Origin: Aridibacter sp965216195 | GTDB lineage: Bacteria > Acidobacteriota > Blastocatellia > Pyrinomonadales > Pyrinomonadaceae | Length of the DNA: 64,000 nucleotides | Direction of reading: 5' to 3' | Assembly: GCA_965216195.1 (NCBI GenBank) | Contig: OZ244151.1 | Location: forward strand, 1,736,001-1,800,000 | Part shown: positions 15,390 to 24,219 of the stretch, piece by piece | How the letters are laid out: the number at the start of each line of letters is the position of its first letter | How positions within the stretch are numbered: the stretch's first letter is position 1 | The notes under the pieces: generated by a model | Databases searched by the model: none | Seen by the model: the letters and a program-made list of their open reading frames with translations, nothing else | What the model was told of the DNA's origin: nothing | Made by a program: the position numbers and the translations under genes

Positions 15390-16010
15390 ATGAATATTTT
15401 TACCAGAGTTGCTTGCTTGACGCTACTTCTTTCGTCGTTGGTTTTCTTCTTTTTTCAGACACCGATTCAATCGCAGTCGCGTTCTAGTCGTCTCCAAAGT
15501 GCCCTGATTGCACGGGCGCAAAAAATTACGGGCGACCGTTTTAGGTTTTTTCGAAGATCGCCAAAAGGAGCAAGAATTTATTCAGTTAAGAAACCCACGA
15601 AGAGTATGATCTCGGCGATCGACAAAGGGCTGGACGATCTTTTTGCAATTTCAAAACAAAAGAAATATCGCTTTAGAAAGCGGCTCACACATTCGAGCTA
15701 TTCGATTTTTATTGCCAAGGCTGACCGTAAAAAAGATTCGAGAGGGAAATATTCGCCGGATATAGCCGTAGCGGCAAATCAATACGCCGGTTCGAAATAC
15801 GACAAGGGCGGATATATTTACGCAGCCGGAATGGTTGTTGCGTTTAATCCATGCGCTTTCGTGATTGCGGAGCACACTAAAGATTTCAAGCGCGTTTCAA
15901 ATGTGGTTCGCTATGAGGGAGAGCATCTTGTCCTCTATCACAACAATCGTAGGTTTTTTAACCGCACCGCGGATCACAGCAAAGGCGGCGGACACCCGAT
16001 TTTGAAATAG
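15390..16010 (+). CDS. Exported protein of unknown function
   Basis: A 206-residue protein with a signal peptide (TRVACLTLLLSSLVFFFF, cleavage near QSQS). The mature part is basic, with features such as YSIFIAKADRKKDSRGKYSP and GYIYAAGMVVAFNPCAFVIA, ending in a His-rich DHSKGGGHPILK. I do not recognise a family. A ribosome site (GTGAGG) precedes the ATG. The following 277 bases (16011-16287) hold no gene I can support. Confidence 0.6.
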   Translation: MNIFTRVACLTLLLSSLVFFFFQTPIQSQSRSSRLQSALIARAQKITGDRFRFFRRSPKGARIYSVKKPTKSMISAIDKGLDDLFAISKQKKYRFRKRLTHSSYSIFIAKADRKKDSRGKYSPDIAVAANQYAGSKYDKGGYIYAAGMVVAFNPCAFVIAEHTKDFKRVSNVVRYEGEHLVLYHNNRRFFNRTADHSKGGGHPILK

Positions 16011-16287
16011 AAAAAAGTTCTTGAAACTTAACGATTTATGTCCCGAAACGGGTTAAAGGCAACGATATTTGCTGGCATCCTTTCTAGCTCCTGAATAAAC
16101 GCCGGCATCCGCTACGAAATTGTCGGAGTCTCAGAAAAAAGGATCGCGGCCCCTCCGTTCACAGTGTTTCCTGGAACTGTCAACCGAGCTCCGAGGAATG
16201 AACAGATGCCGCGATTGCCGTAAAAAAGATTTCTTCCACATTTTCGCATCACCCAAAATGCGATTCTCTAAACAACCTTCTTCGACA

Positions 16288-17337
16288 TCATTTTTTTAGC
16301 TTCGTACGATTTTTTATATTCTTTCGGGTCGAAAGTGTTGCGTCAAAACCAAACATCTTCTGATATGACGAGATAACATTCGGATTCTGATAAGAAAACA
16401 TAACCTCCCCTGGAATCGTCCTGTCTAATTTCCGAAACGTCCGTGAAATTCGGTAATGTTCGAAAGAACCGATACGAGAGCGCTTACCAAACTCGTAAAT
16501 AACATCTCTTTTCATTCCCGCCCCTTTGAATGATATTTTCACAGGTGACGCTAGCCTCGTAAGAGGAGTAAAAGCCCACCTTTCCACAAATCGCCCTCGC
16601 GCGTTGGGTAGAAATTCCACCCGCCGAATGAGAAAGAAATCGGGATGCAAGATGCGACAACGCCATGAATTCGAACCGGCGTCCGAAAGACAATAGCAAA
16701 CGGGAACATCTCGCGAAATTGGCAAGGGTATTCGCTTCGCTCCAAAAGTACCAAAACACAAATTTGAACCGTCGGTGCCATCGTCAATTAAAGTTTGGAA
16801 AGGTATGTCGCCCGGGGTACCGCGAGGCGCCGGTCGGTCCTTACCTCCGACCCAGCCCGGCGGGTTAGGTCGCGAATCGTAAAAATACCGACCGCCACGA
16901 TAACTGTCGCCTGACGGTCCGTTTAAAATTACGCAAGTACCTGTCGGGTTTCTTAAAACGATGGCAAACTTATCGCCTCTATCCACCACCAAAGGTGGAG
17001 ACAAAACTATGGTTTTAAACTCACTCGATGGCGCCGGCAAATCTTCAGCTGATATACGCGCGCTGGCAACGACCACACCGTTTGGCTCACCGTCTGCATT
17101 TAAGCGCTGAATCTCAACGATCAATTCGCCCGAGGAACACGACACCGGAACGCGAATTTGGGTTAGCGTCCCATCGGTGCCAACCGTGAATGACTGTGCG
17201 ATTTTCTGTTGCGACCCGCCGCCGATTGCAAGCGGTGTGTTCGTCGTCATAAGCTGTTCCTGATCAACGACATCGCGAGCCGTACCAGAGCTATAAATAA
17301 ATAATGAAATTACTATTGTTATGATTAATTTTCGCAT
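16288..17337 (-). CDS. Exported protein with jelly-roll-like N-terminal domain
   Basis: About 349 residues from ATG 17337, which has GAGGTG seven bases upstream; the GTG three codons earlier is less likely. Signal peptide MRKLIITIVISLFIYSSG. Residues 30-170 (QKIAQSFTVGTDGTLTQIRV, then GDKFAIVLRNPTG) resemble the beta-sandwich domains of choice-of-anchor type surface proteins. The C-terminal half is unassigned and basic. It may be transcribed before or independently of the repeat protein downstream at 17406-19604. Confidence 0.55.
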   Translation of the reverse strand: MRKLIITIVISLFIYSSGTARDVVDQEQLMTTNTPLAIGGGSQQKIAQSFTVGTDGTLTQIRVPVSCSSGELIVEIQRLNADGEPNGVVVASARISAEDLPAPSSEFKTIVLSPPLVVDRGDKFAIVLRNPTGTCVILNGPSGDSYRGGRYFYDSRPNPPGWVGGKDRPAPRGTPGDIPFQTLIDDGTDGSNLCFGTFGAKRIPLPISRDVPVCYCLSDAGSNSWRCRILHPDFFLIRRVEFLPNARGRFVERWAFTPLTRLASPVKISFKGAGMKRDVIYEFGKRSRIGSFEHYRISRTFRKLDRTIPGEVMFSYQNPNVISSYQKMFGFDATLSTRKNIKNRTKLKK

Positions 17338-17405
17338 TTTGCACACCTCAACGTTACCTGCAAATAATTGTGAACATGGTCAGTCCGGACGATAGATACC
17401 CGATG

Positions 17406-19604
17406 CTAACCACAAACCTTAGCACTGCTATTGCTCGCACACACTAGTTTTTTAAGCTGCTTGATTTCAAGCTGCATCCGCTCTATCTGAGACTGCTGCT
17501 CTTTGATCGCATTTATTAAAACGACACCGATACGGTCATACTTCACGCCTTCCACTCTCCCAGCTTTGTCCATAGTTGTGAGCCGAGGCTCGATCTTAAA
17601 AACATCCTCCGCAGCTAGCCCGAAATCCGGCTTGCCGTCCTCAATCCAGCTAAAAGAAATCGGTCTGAGTTTCTTGACGATGTTCAATCCGAAGCCAAAA
17701 TCTTCGATGTCCGACTTGTAACGGAGGCTGGAGGAGCAGTTTGATATCTCGCTTGCGGCGTTCAGACAAAGTGTGTTCGAGCCGGTAGATCCCAAAGTAC
17801 CAATTCGAACAGTGTCCTGACCCTCTCTACCTAACTGAATCGTGTTGCTCGAGGTCACCACAGAATTTACACCGATCGCCGTTGCATAACTCAATCCATC
17901 CGAAGCTACGTTTGAACTCGCACCCAAAAGAGTGTTAAACGCCCCTGTCACATTCGCTCTTCCGGATTGATTCCCAACGAAAGTATTCCCGGAACCTGTG
18001 CGATTTGCATTTCCGGAACTCCAGCCCACCATTGTGTTGCCCCCGGCTGTAGTGTTTAGGGCTCCCGAACTGCCGCCCAAAAAGACGTTGCTGTTTCCCG
18101 TTGTATTTGCAAGCCCTGCAAATCGTCCGAAAAATGAATTACCTTCGCCAGTAGTATTTGCTTGACCCGCTCCGTTTCCAAAAAAAGAATTGAAACCGGC
18201 AGTGTTCGACTTGCCTGCCCCAGCGCCAAAAAATGAATTTCCGTTAGCCGTTACATTCGCGTCGCCAGCCTGAAACCCGAAAAAAGAATTACTACTTCCG
18301 GACGCATTTTGACGACCCGCTCCAGCTCCAAAGAACGAATTGGTATTTCCGGTGGTGTTAAACACACCGGTATTTGTTCCGAAGAACGAGTTTGAAACGC
18401 CTGAAGTGTTTCTGAAACCCGCGCTGACACCGAAAAACGAATTACTGTGCCCGTTTATATTCCGGCTTCCGGCATGCCATCCGAAAAAAGAATTCGCAAA
18501 ACCCACGGTGTTGTCCTTCCCGGCATCGGCGCCGAAAAAAGAGTTCGCATCTGTCGTGGTACTCCGACCTGCATTGACCCCAAAAAAGGAATTTTCTTTT
18601 CCGGATATATTTCTGAAGCCGGCGTTGCTACCATAAAACGAATTTCCACTTGCTCCAGAATTTTGAAAACCAGCGCCAACACCGAAAAACGAGTTATCAT
18701 TTCCGTCTCTATTCCTAGCTCCTGCGGTATTTCCAAAAAACGAATTTCGCGCACCGGTTGAATTTATAGCTCCTGCATTGGCGCCAAAAAATGAGTTACC
18801 TCCAGCCGTATTCCGCGAACCACTGTTTTTTCCAAACATTGAATTGTCGGAAGCAGACGCATTACTGCTTCCCGAATTGTGTCCGAAATAAGTGTTGCCT
18901 GAGCCAGTAGTATTGCGGTTCCCGCTGTTTGCTCCGTAAAATGAGTTCCCAGTTCCGCTCGTGTTACGTTCCCCGGCAATATATCCGAAAAACGAATTGT
19001 TACTGCTTGCCCCGTTACTTCGTCCGGAGCGGTAACCGAAGAATGAATTCCGCATCCCGGTAGTGTTACGCTCCCCTGAAAAAGCTCCAAAAAAAGAGTT
19101 TTCGCCTACGACGTTTGAATTTCCGGCGTGATAGCCAAAAAATGAATTGTTATGCCGGGTCAAATTGCTGTAACCAGCCCCGTAACCGAAAAACGAGTTA
19201 AATTTACCACGCGCATTTTTCGAACCGGACATTCCTCCAAAGAATGAATTGTAGCTTCCAGAAGAATTACTGTAGCCTGAGTTTGTCCCCAAAAAAGCAT
19301 TCCAGTTACCGCCAATCATACCTTTTCCCGCGCTGTCGCCCACAAAAGTGTTCTGAGTGCCGACTGCCCGGGACGGATATAACTCTCCTGCGTTTCGACC
19401 GACGAAAACGCTGCCTACGCCGACCGCTAGAACTCGTCTCCCCCGAATTCGGTAGTCCGAATCCGAATTCCCGTCTCGAAAAAGTAGTTTTTCCGATCCG
19501 ACGTATGCATTCTCAGCGTAAGCTTTGCTCTGTCCGCTTGTAAAAAGCGCCGAAGCAAAAATAAATAACCCGATCATTGGAATATTTATGGAAGTTTTTT
19601 TCAT
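17406..19604 (-). CDS. Long repeat surface protein with S74-type C-terminal chaperone domain
   Basis: A 732-residue protein. Signal peptide near the N-terminus (IPMIGLFIFASALFTSG). Residues 60-600 hold more than 25 repeats of about 16-17 residues built on NSFFGxxAGxxNTTG, resembling the head repeats of trimeric fibres. Residues 630-700 (SSLRYKSDIEDFGFGLNIVK, FGLAAEDVFKIEPRLT) match the S74 intramolecular chaperone of phage tail spikes and bacterial fibres, followed by a coiled coil (QQSQIERMQLEIKQLKKL). Probably forms trimeric surface fibres; whether the chaperone cleaves itself is not clear. Confidence 0.8.
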   Translation of the reverse strand: MKKTSINIPMIGLFIFASALFTSGQSKAYAENAYVGSEKLLFRDGNSDSDYRIRGRRVLAVGVGSVFVGRNAGELYPSRAVGTQNTFVGDSAGKGMIGGNWNAFLGTNSGYSNSSGSYNSFFGGMSGSKNARGKFNSFFGYGAGYSNLTRHNNSFFGYHAGNSNVVGENSFFGAFSGERNTTGMRNSFFGYRSGRSNGASSNNSFFGYIAGERNTSGTGNSFYGANSGNRNTTGSGNTYFGHNSGSSNASASDNSMFGKNSGSRNTAGGNSFFGANAGAINSTGARNSFFGNTAGARNRDGNDNSFFGVGAGFQNSGASGNSFYGSNAGFRNISGKENSFFGVNAGRSTTTDANSFFGADAGKDNTVGFANSFFGWHAGSRNINGHSNSFFGVSAGFRNTSGVSNSFFGTNTGVFNTTGNTNSFFGAGAGRQNASGSSNSFFGFQAGDANVTANGNSFFGAGAGKSNTAGFNSFFGNGAGQANTTGEGNSFFGRFAGLANTTGNSNVFLGGSSGALNTTAGGNTMVGWSSGNANRTGSGNTFVGNQSGRANVTGAFNTLLGASSNVASDGLSYATAIGVNSVVTSSNTIQLGREGQDTVRIGTLGSTGSNTLCLNAASEISNCSSSLRYKSDIEDFGFGLNIVKKLRPISFSWIEDGKPDFGLAAEDVFKIEPRLTTMDKAGRVEGVKYDRIGVVLINAIKEQQSQIERMQLEIKQLKKLVCASNSSAKVCG

Positions 19605-19686
19605 GGTTTCTCCTTAATTTATTATCTTGAACTTTCACCAAAGCGGAGATTGATCTTCTCGTTTTATAGGTTCGTGTACTACCCGA

Positions 19687-19806
19687 TAGACCGTATAGGT
19701 CTACAAATTTTGCGTTTTTAAATGTTAGAAATTTGTTAGGAATTCGTTGGAAAGTGAAAAACGTGGGAGCGAGGGCGGTTTAATCTATGTAAAGTCAATA
19801 CTTTAC
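19687..19806. promoter_or_regulatory. Two short perfect inverted repeats between fibre and PqqD-knottin genes
   Basis: Perfect inverted repeats tagacc-gtata-ggtcta (19687-19703) and gtaaagt-caat-actttac (19789-19806) lie in the 286-base gap 19605-19890. They could be operator sites or RNA hairpins; neither has a T-tract. No gene is supported in this gap. Confidence 0.35.
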
Positions 19807-19890
19807 CCTTGCCCGCATTATTTACGATTCGTTCCAATGTTCGCCGTTGACATCGTCGGACGAATCTGAACACTGGAAATCGGCGCAAAA

Positions 19891-20535
19891 CTAAACGGCA
19901 CAAATATCCGCTCCAAAAGGATTGCTCATACAGTTGCCGGAACAACAATCAGAATTGACGGAGCACGAGAACCCGTTACTTGTACAACAAGTGCTGGCGT
20001 TACCACAAACTTCCGTTCCTGCGGCATTACCGCAGCAGTCCGCATCTGCCCCGCACGTTTCACCTATAGTCGAACAACAAGTTGTTACACATCTTCCCGA
20101 ACAACAATCGGGAGGATTCATACATGCAGCTTGAAGCGGTAGACAGCTTTGAGCTATTGCCGCTTTTGGTGCTGATATCGATGCGATTAAAGGCAGCGCA
20201 ATTAAAGAAATTTTGCCAATATCTTTTATAATTTCGCGTCGCGAAACGTTTGAATCTAACCCGTATTGGTCAGCTTCATCAATCAAATCGAGTCTAGCTA
20301 AATCATTTAGCGCTAGAATTACGAGTTTTCTTCCGTAATCACTAGCGGGATTACCTTTTATTTGCCTCGCAATTTGATCGAGGTCCCGATTTCCATTGCA
20401 TGCTGACCAAACCGAAAACGCAGTTTTATTTAGGGAATGACATCGATTAGTTCGTAGGTCGTAGATAAGCACCTCGTCTTGGTAATCGCTGACGACCATA
20501 TCCGAAACCCTGGCTTTTGGGTATTTATTTTTCAA
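19891..20535 (-). CDS. PqqD-like domain, internal Tat-like signal and three cystine-knot modules
   Basis: 214 residues. Start TTG 20535 is supported by AAGGAGG seven bases upstream. Residues 8-90 look like a PqqD-type peptide-recognition domain (VLIYDLRTNRCHSLN, then RKLVILALNDLARLDLI). Residues 98-129 are a Tat-like signal placed internally: SRREIIK, a hydrophobic stretch LIALPLIASI and AIAQS. Residues 131-212 hold 18 cysteines in three tandem modules of the pattern C-x6-C-x5-CC-x3to8-C-x3to9-C, the spacing of inhibitor cystine knots. PqqD domains normally present peptides to modifying enzymes; none is seen nearby. Possibly a self-chaperoned exported peptide; function unknown. Confidence 0.7.
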   Translation of the reverse strand: MKNKYPKARVSDMVVSDYQDEVLIYDLRTNRCHSLNKTAFSVWSACNGNRDLDQIARQIKGNPASDYGRKLVILALNDLARLDLIDEADQYGLDSNVSRREIIKDIGKISLIALPLIASISAPKAAIAQSCLPLQAACMNPPDCCSGRCVTTCCSTIGETCGADADCCGNAAGTEVCGNASTCCTSNGFSCSVNSDCCSGNCMSNPFGADICAV

Positions 20536-20807
20536 AGCAACCTCCTTTTTTAGATAAACTATGGATTCACGCTACCGCGCAGATAAATACAGAATGCTGT
20601 TTATTATGGTTTTTCGAAATACTGGAGTCTTTTAATTCACGTTAAAAAAAAGTTAAAAAACCGTTTGCTATTTGTTAGAATGACCGTAAGATCACAAAGC
20701 TTAACCTTGACGTGGGCCCCTAAATCACTGGCAACACACGAGTGACGCGCCTGGGGGTTTTACGCGTTATGTCTTGATCAGTTTGCTCGACGCTGAGAAC
20801 AAAAAAA

Positions 20808-22652
20808 ATGGGACCGAAGATTTTTCAGTTTGACGACTACGTGTTAGATGTCGCCGAACAACGTTTGCAAAAAAAAGGCGAAGATATACAACTCTCTCCT
20901 AAAGTGTTTGAGGTGCTTTCAAAACTGGTCGAACATCACGGACACCTTGTTACGCACGATGAACTGATGAATGCGGTCTGGAAGGACACTTTCGTCGAAG
21001 AAACCAATCTCCGCTACTGCATTCATTCCCTTAGAAAAATCTTAAAAAGACATTACATTGAAACAGTCCCTAAACGCGGATACAGGTTTACCCCAAGGGT
21101 GGTGTTAAATTCGAACGACGAGCCTCCATTTGTCACAGAAAATTCCGACGTAAGAGCTGAAAGTTCTAAGGTAGATAGCCCCGCAACGAAATCAAGATCC
21201 TCAACTCGAAGATTGGTCGCGTTTACTACCGCATTTTTGTTACTTGGCGCAACACTATTTTACCTATGGCAAAGCGGCATTAGCCGTGCGACGGACGAAG
21301 GGAGAACGTTGACAGTAATACCGTTTTCAGTAGTAGGAGATGACGCCAAAAATCAAGAAAGGTTGAAGCAGGGACTTTTACACTCGCTGGTATTTAACCT
21401 TGGAAGGATTAGCAATTTAAGGGTAACGGCGGCAAATGAAATTCGAGATTTCTCGGACTCGGACGCGATAAATTTGGGGCTTAAATATGGCGCAGAAATG
21501 GTATTGGTCGGAAACTATCGAGTTGAAGGTTCAGACGCGACTCGAGTAAATGCAAAACTCCTTGATGCAAAAACCGGAAAAACAATCCTTTCGCAAAATC
21601 TTGATATAAAAGCAGGCGGTAGATTAGAGTCGGAGAAAATTGTTGCCCTTAGATTAGCTCGAGCGATTTACAGGAGACTCGCCGAAATCGAAGACGAAAG
21701 TTTTCTCACAACCCAGAATATTTCGGATGAAGCTAAGAAAAATTACCTGGCGGGACAAACCATTCTGAGGAATTACGAATTCAATCGCTGGAAAGAGGGG
21801 GTTGGGGTTTTTAAGAAAGTCACGGAGCTCGAACCTGATTGGTCAAAAGGACATGCAAAGTACGCCGAAGCATTAGTGATTTTGCATGGTGGATTAGCCG
21901 AGCGTTTGGAGATAAAACGTGCGGTAGATAAGGCGCTCGAGATGAACGCTGATTTGTGGGAACCTCACCTCGCAAAAGGCTGGTATCACATCCTTGGAAG
22001 TGAATGGAATAAAGCGGAGGACTCATTTAGGAGAGCAATAAAGATAAATCCCGACTATGCAATCGCACATCACGAGCTAGCTACGGTTCAGGATTTCCAA
22101 AGAAAATTTTCGCAGGCTAAGAAAAATTACGGATCCGCTCTTTCGATTAATCCGTTTGAACCATTCTTTTTGTCCTCACTTTGCAAGCACCTTCACTTCG
22201 ACAAGAAGATAAAATCGGCAATTCAGGCGTGCAAAGAGGCTCTGGCGATTGATCCAAAACATGGTTTAGCCCCGAAGCTGCTGTTTTGGTTATATGTAGA
22301 TAATCAAAATTATCAGGATGCGTTCAACATTGAATTTGGCGATCTTAAGCCGGAGGAAGTTAAAAACAACAAAGCTGCGACGTCTTTCAGGAAGGGTGAT
22401 ATAAAACATTACTTGGAGCTTAGGATAAAAGATCGTCTGAGTAATAAAAAGCGTCGACATAGTCCTTTTGCAGTTGCGCATTTCTACGCGCGCTTGCAAA
22501 ACAAAGAACAAACTCTCCAGTATTTGGAGGAAACCGCCGAAAAGTTTGGGTATGACTTTTGGTTTGTCAATCCGGACCCAGTATTTGATTTTTTACGCAG
22601 TGAACCCCGTTTCCAGAAACTTGTAAAACAATTTAACATGGTTGCGAAATAA
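20808..22652 (+). CDS. Membrane-anchored winged-helix/TPR transcriptional regulator
   Basis: A 614-residue protein. Residues 1-105 form an OmpR-type winged helix (IQLSPKVFEVLSKLVEHHGH, then YIETVPKRGYRF). A transmembrane helix follows (about 138-156, LVAFTTAFLLLGATLFYLW), then a TolB-N-like domain (VIPFSVVGD, LGLKYGAEMVLVGNYRVEG) and TPR repeats from about residue 310. This CadC-like layout is common in Acidobacteriota. It probably senses something outside the membrane. It is divergent from the PqqD-knottin gene and may control it; that is an inference from position. Confidence 0.85.
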   Translation: MGPKIFQFDDYVLDVAEQRLQKKGEDIQLSPKVFEVLSKLVEHHGHLVTHDELMNAVWKDTFVEETNLRYCIHSLRKILKRHYIETVPKRGYRFTPRVVLNSNDEPPFVTENSDVRAESSKVDSPATKSRSSTRRLVAFTTAFLLLGATLFYLWQSGISRATDEGRTLTVIPFSVVGDDAKNQERLKQGLLHSLVFNLGRISNLRVTAANEIRDFSDSDAINLGLKYGAEMVLVGNYRVEGSDATRVNAKLLDAKTGKTILSQNLDIKAGGRLESEKIVALRLARAIYRRLAEIEDESFLTTQNISDEAKKNYLAGQTILRNYEFNRWKEGVGVFKKVTELEPDWSKGHAKYAEALVILHGGLAERLEIKRAVDKALEMNADLWEPHLAKGWYHILGSEWNKAEDSFRRAIKINPDYAIAHHELATVQDFQRKFSQAKKNYGSALSINPFEPFFLSSLCKHLHFDKKIKSAIQACKEALAIDPKHGLAPKLLFWLYVDNQNYQDAFNIEFGDLKPEEVKNNKAATSFRKGDIKHYLELRIKDRLSNKKRRHSPFAVAHFYARLQNKEQTLQYLEETAEKFGYDFWFVNPDPVFDFLRSEPRFQKLVKQFNMVAK

Positions 22653-22690
22653 AAAAGGGCGACCCAAAGATCGCCCCCAAAAAAACCAAC
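22651..22690 (-). terminator. Intrinsic terminator of the glutamate dehydrogenase gene
   Basis: On the minus strand a gggcga/tcgccc stem (22657-22676) is followed by TTTTTT. It lies 15 bases past the dehydrogenase stop and just beyond the convergent regulator stop. Confidence 0.75.
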
Positions 22691-22704
22691 AAACCGAACT
22701 TCGT

Positions 22705-24129
22705 TTACGGGAAAATTCCCAGTTCCATATAGCACAGCGCAATCTTATCAATCGCATTTACGAATGCTGCAGTCCGCAAATTATCAACGCGGTCGTTGCC
22801 CTTTAAGATTTCCCTTGTTTGGTCATAAGCCGAGAGCATCGTTTCCTCTAAACCGGAATAAACCAGATCATGCTCATCGGCTCCACGCGCAACGGCATCG
22901 CGCTCTTCTTTTGTCAAAGTGCGTCCTGTTTGCCCCTCCACAATATTCAGAATCCGGTCATAAGCGCCAGCTTGAAAACGTTTGCCCATACGGCCAAAAC
23001 GTACGTGCGACAGATTCTTGAGCCATTCGAAATAGGATACCGTGACACCGCCGGCATTAATATAAACGTCCGGAATGATCATTATTCCTTTCTTCTCAAG
23101 AACTTCTTCAGCGTTTGCCGTAACCGGTCCATTTGCCGCTTCGGCAATAATTTTCGCCTTAATATTTGCGGCATTTCCTTTATGAATCTGATTCTCGAGC
23201 GCCGCCGGGATCAGAATATCGCATTCGAGTTCGAGTGCGTCTTCACGCTTAGGAAGATCCGTCGCACCTTCAAACCCCAGAATCGAACCGGTTTCTTTCC
23301 GGTGAGCAACTAAATCTTCAAGATCGATACCGTCCGCTTTGTGGATCGAGCCCTCATATTCCGCAACGCCGATAAGTTTTGCTCCGCCGTCTTCCGTACA
23401 GAATTTCGTTGCGTAATAGCCAACATTTCCGAGTCCTTGAACAACCAGGGTTTTGCCTTCGATACCGGATTCCAATCCCAGCTCCTTCATATCGTCAGCG
23501 TGCGAACAGGCTTCTCTCAAACCGTAATACGTACCTAAACCGGTGGCTTCCGTACGACCGCGAATCCCGCCTTGCGGAACCGATTTACCGGTTACACATC
23601 CGAGCGCATCTATTTGTTCGGAATGAAACGCCAAATAGGTATCTGCGATCCAGGCCATCTCACGCGGACCAGTTCCATAATCCGGCGCAGGTACATCGAT
23701 CGCCGGACCAATAAAGTTCTTTCGAATTAGCTCAGTCGTATAGCGGCGGGTGATTCTCTCAAGTTGCTCTTTTTCAAACTCTTTCGGATTTATTTTGATA
23801 GCACCCTTCGCGCCGCCAAAAGGCACATCAACAATCGCACATTTGTATGTCATCAGAGTAGCGAGCGCGATAACTTCATCTTCGCTCGCCTCATCCGAAT
23901 AGCGTATGCCCCCCTTAACGGGAAGTTTGTGGTGGCTATGCTCAGCACGCCAGCCTTTTATTACCTCGTAGTTGTCACCCTTTCTAACGGGAAACTCGAA
24001 AGAATAAACGCTGTTGCATATTTTTATTTGTTTAAGCAATCCCTCAGGATGATCCGTCGCGGCTGCCGCTTTTCCAAAATATCGGTCAACGCTCTCTAGA
24101 AAATTTTGTCCTTGTTCTTCTGCGCTCAT
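22705..24129 (-). CDS. gdhA: Glu/Leu/Phe/Val-family dehydrogenase (glutamate dehydrogenase)
   Basis: A 474-residue protein. HHKLPVKGGIRYSDEAS and MTYKCAIVDVPFGGAKGA carry the conserved lysines of the active site, and AIDVPAPDYGTGPREMAW the catalytic Asp region. The Rossmann motif VVQGLGNVGYYATKF binds NAD(P). Most likely it interconverts glutamate and 2-oxoglutarate; a leucine or other amino-acid preference cannot be ruled out. It stands alone, with its own terminator. Ribosome site AAGGGGAATC lies upstream. Confidence 0.9.
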   Translation of the reverse strand: MSAEEQGQNFLESVDRYFGKAAAATDHPEGLLKQIKICNSVYSFEFPVRKGDNYEVIKGWRAEHSHHKLPVKGGIRYSDEASEDEVIALATLMTYKCAIVDVPFGGAKGAIKINPKEFEKEQLERITRRYTTELIRKNFIGPAIDVPAPDYGTGPREMAWIADTYLAFHSEQIDALGCVTGKSVPQGGIRGRTEATGLGTYYGLREACSHADDMKELGLESGIEGKTLVVQGLGNVGYYATKFCTEDGGAKLIGVAEYEGSIHKADGIDLEDLVAHRKETGSILGFEGATDLPKREDALELECDILIPAALENQIHKGNAANIKAKIIAEAANGPVTANAEEVLEKKGIMIIPDVYINAGGVTVSYFEWLKNLSHVRFGRMGKRFQAGAYDRILNIVEGQTGRTLTKEERDAVARGADEHDLVYSGLEETMLSAYDQTREILKGNDRVDNLRTAAFVNAIDKIALCYMELGIFP

Positions 24130-24219
24130 AAGATTCCCCTTTTAATATCTAGGTTTTTCTAAATCGTACTCCTTTTTCTTCACTCATCCAACTGTCTAAT
24201 AAGCACTTACGTACCTAAC

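Noticed and set aside
16011..16287. Possible gene remnant on the minus strand (GNRGICSFLGARLTVPGN)
   Set aside because: A short protein-like stretch is readable but has no start, family match or neighbour support.
18340..18761. Plus-strand frames over the NSFFG repeat gene
   Set aside because: Periodic frames mirror the repeated codons of the minus-strand gene and have no start signals or family features.
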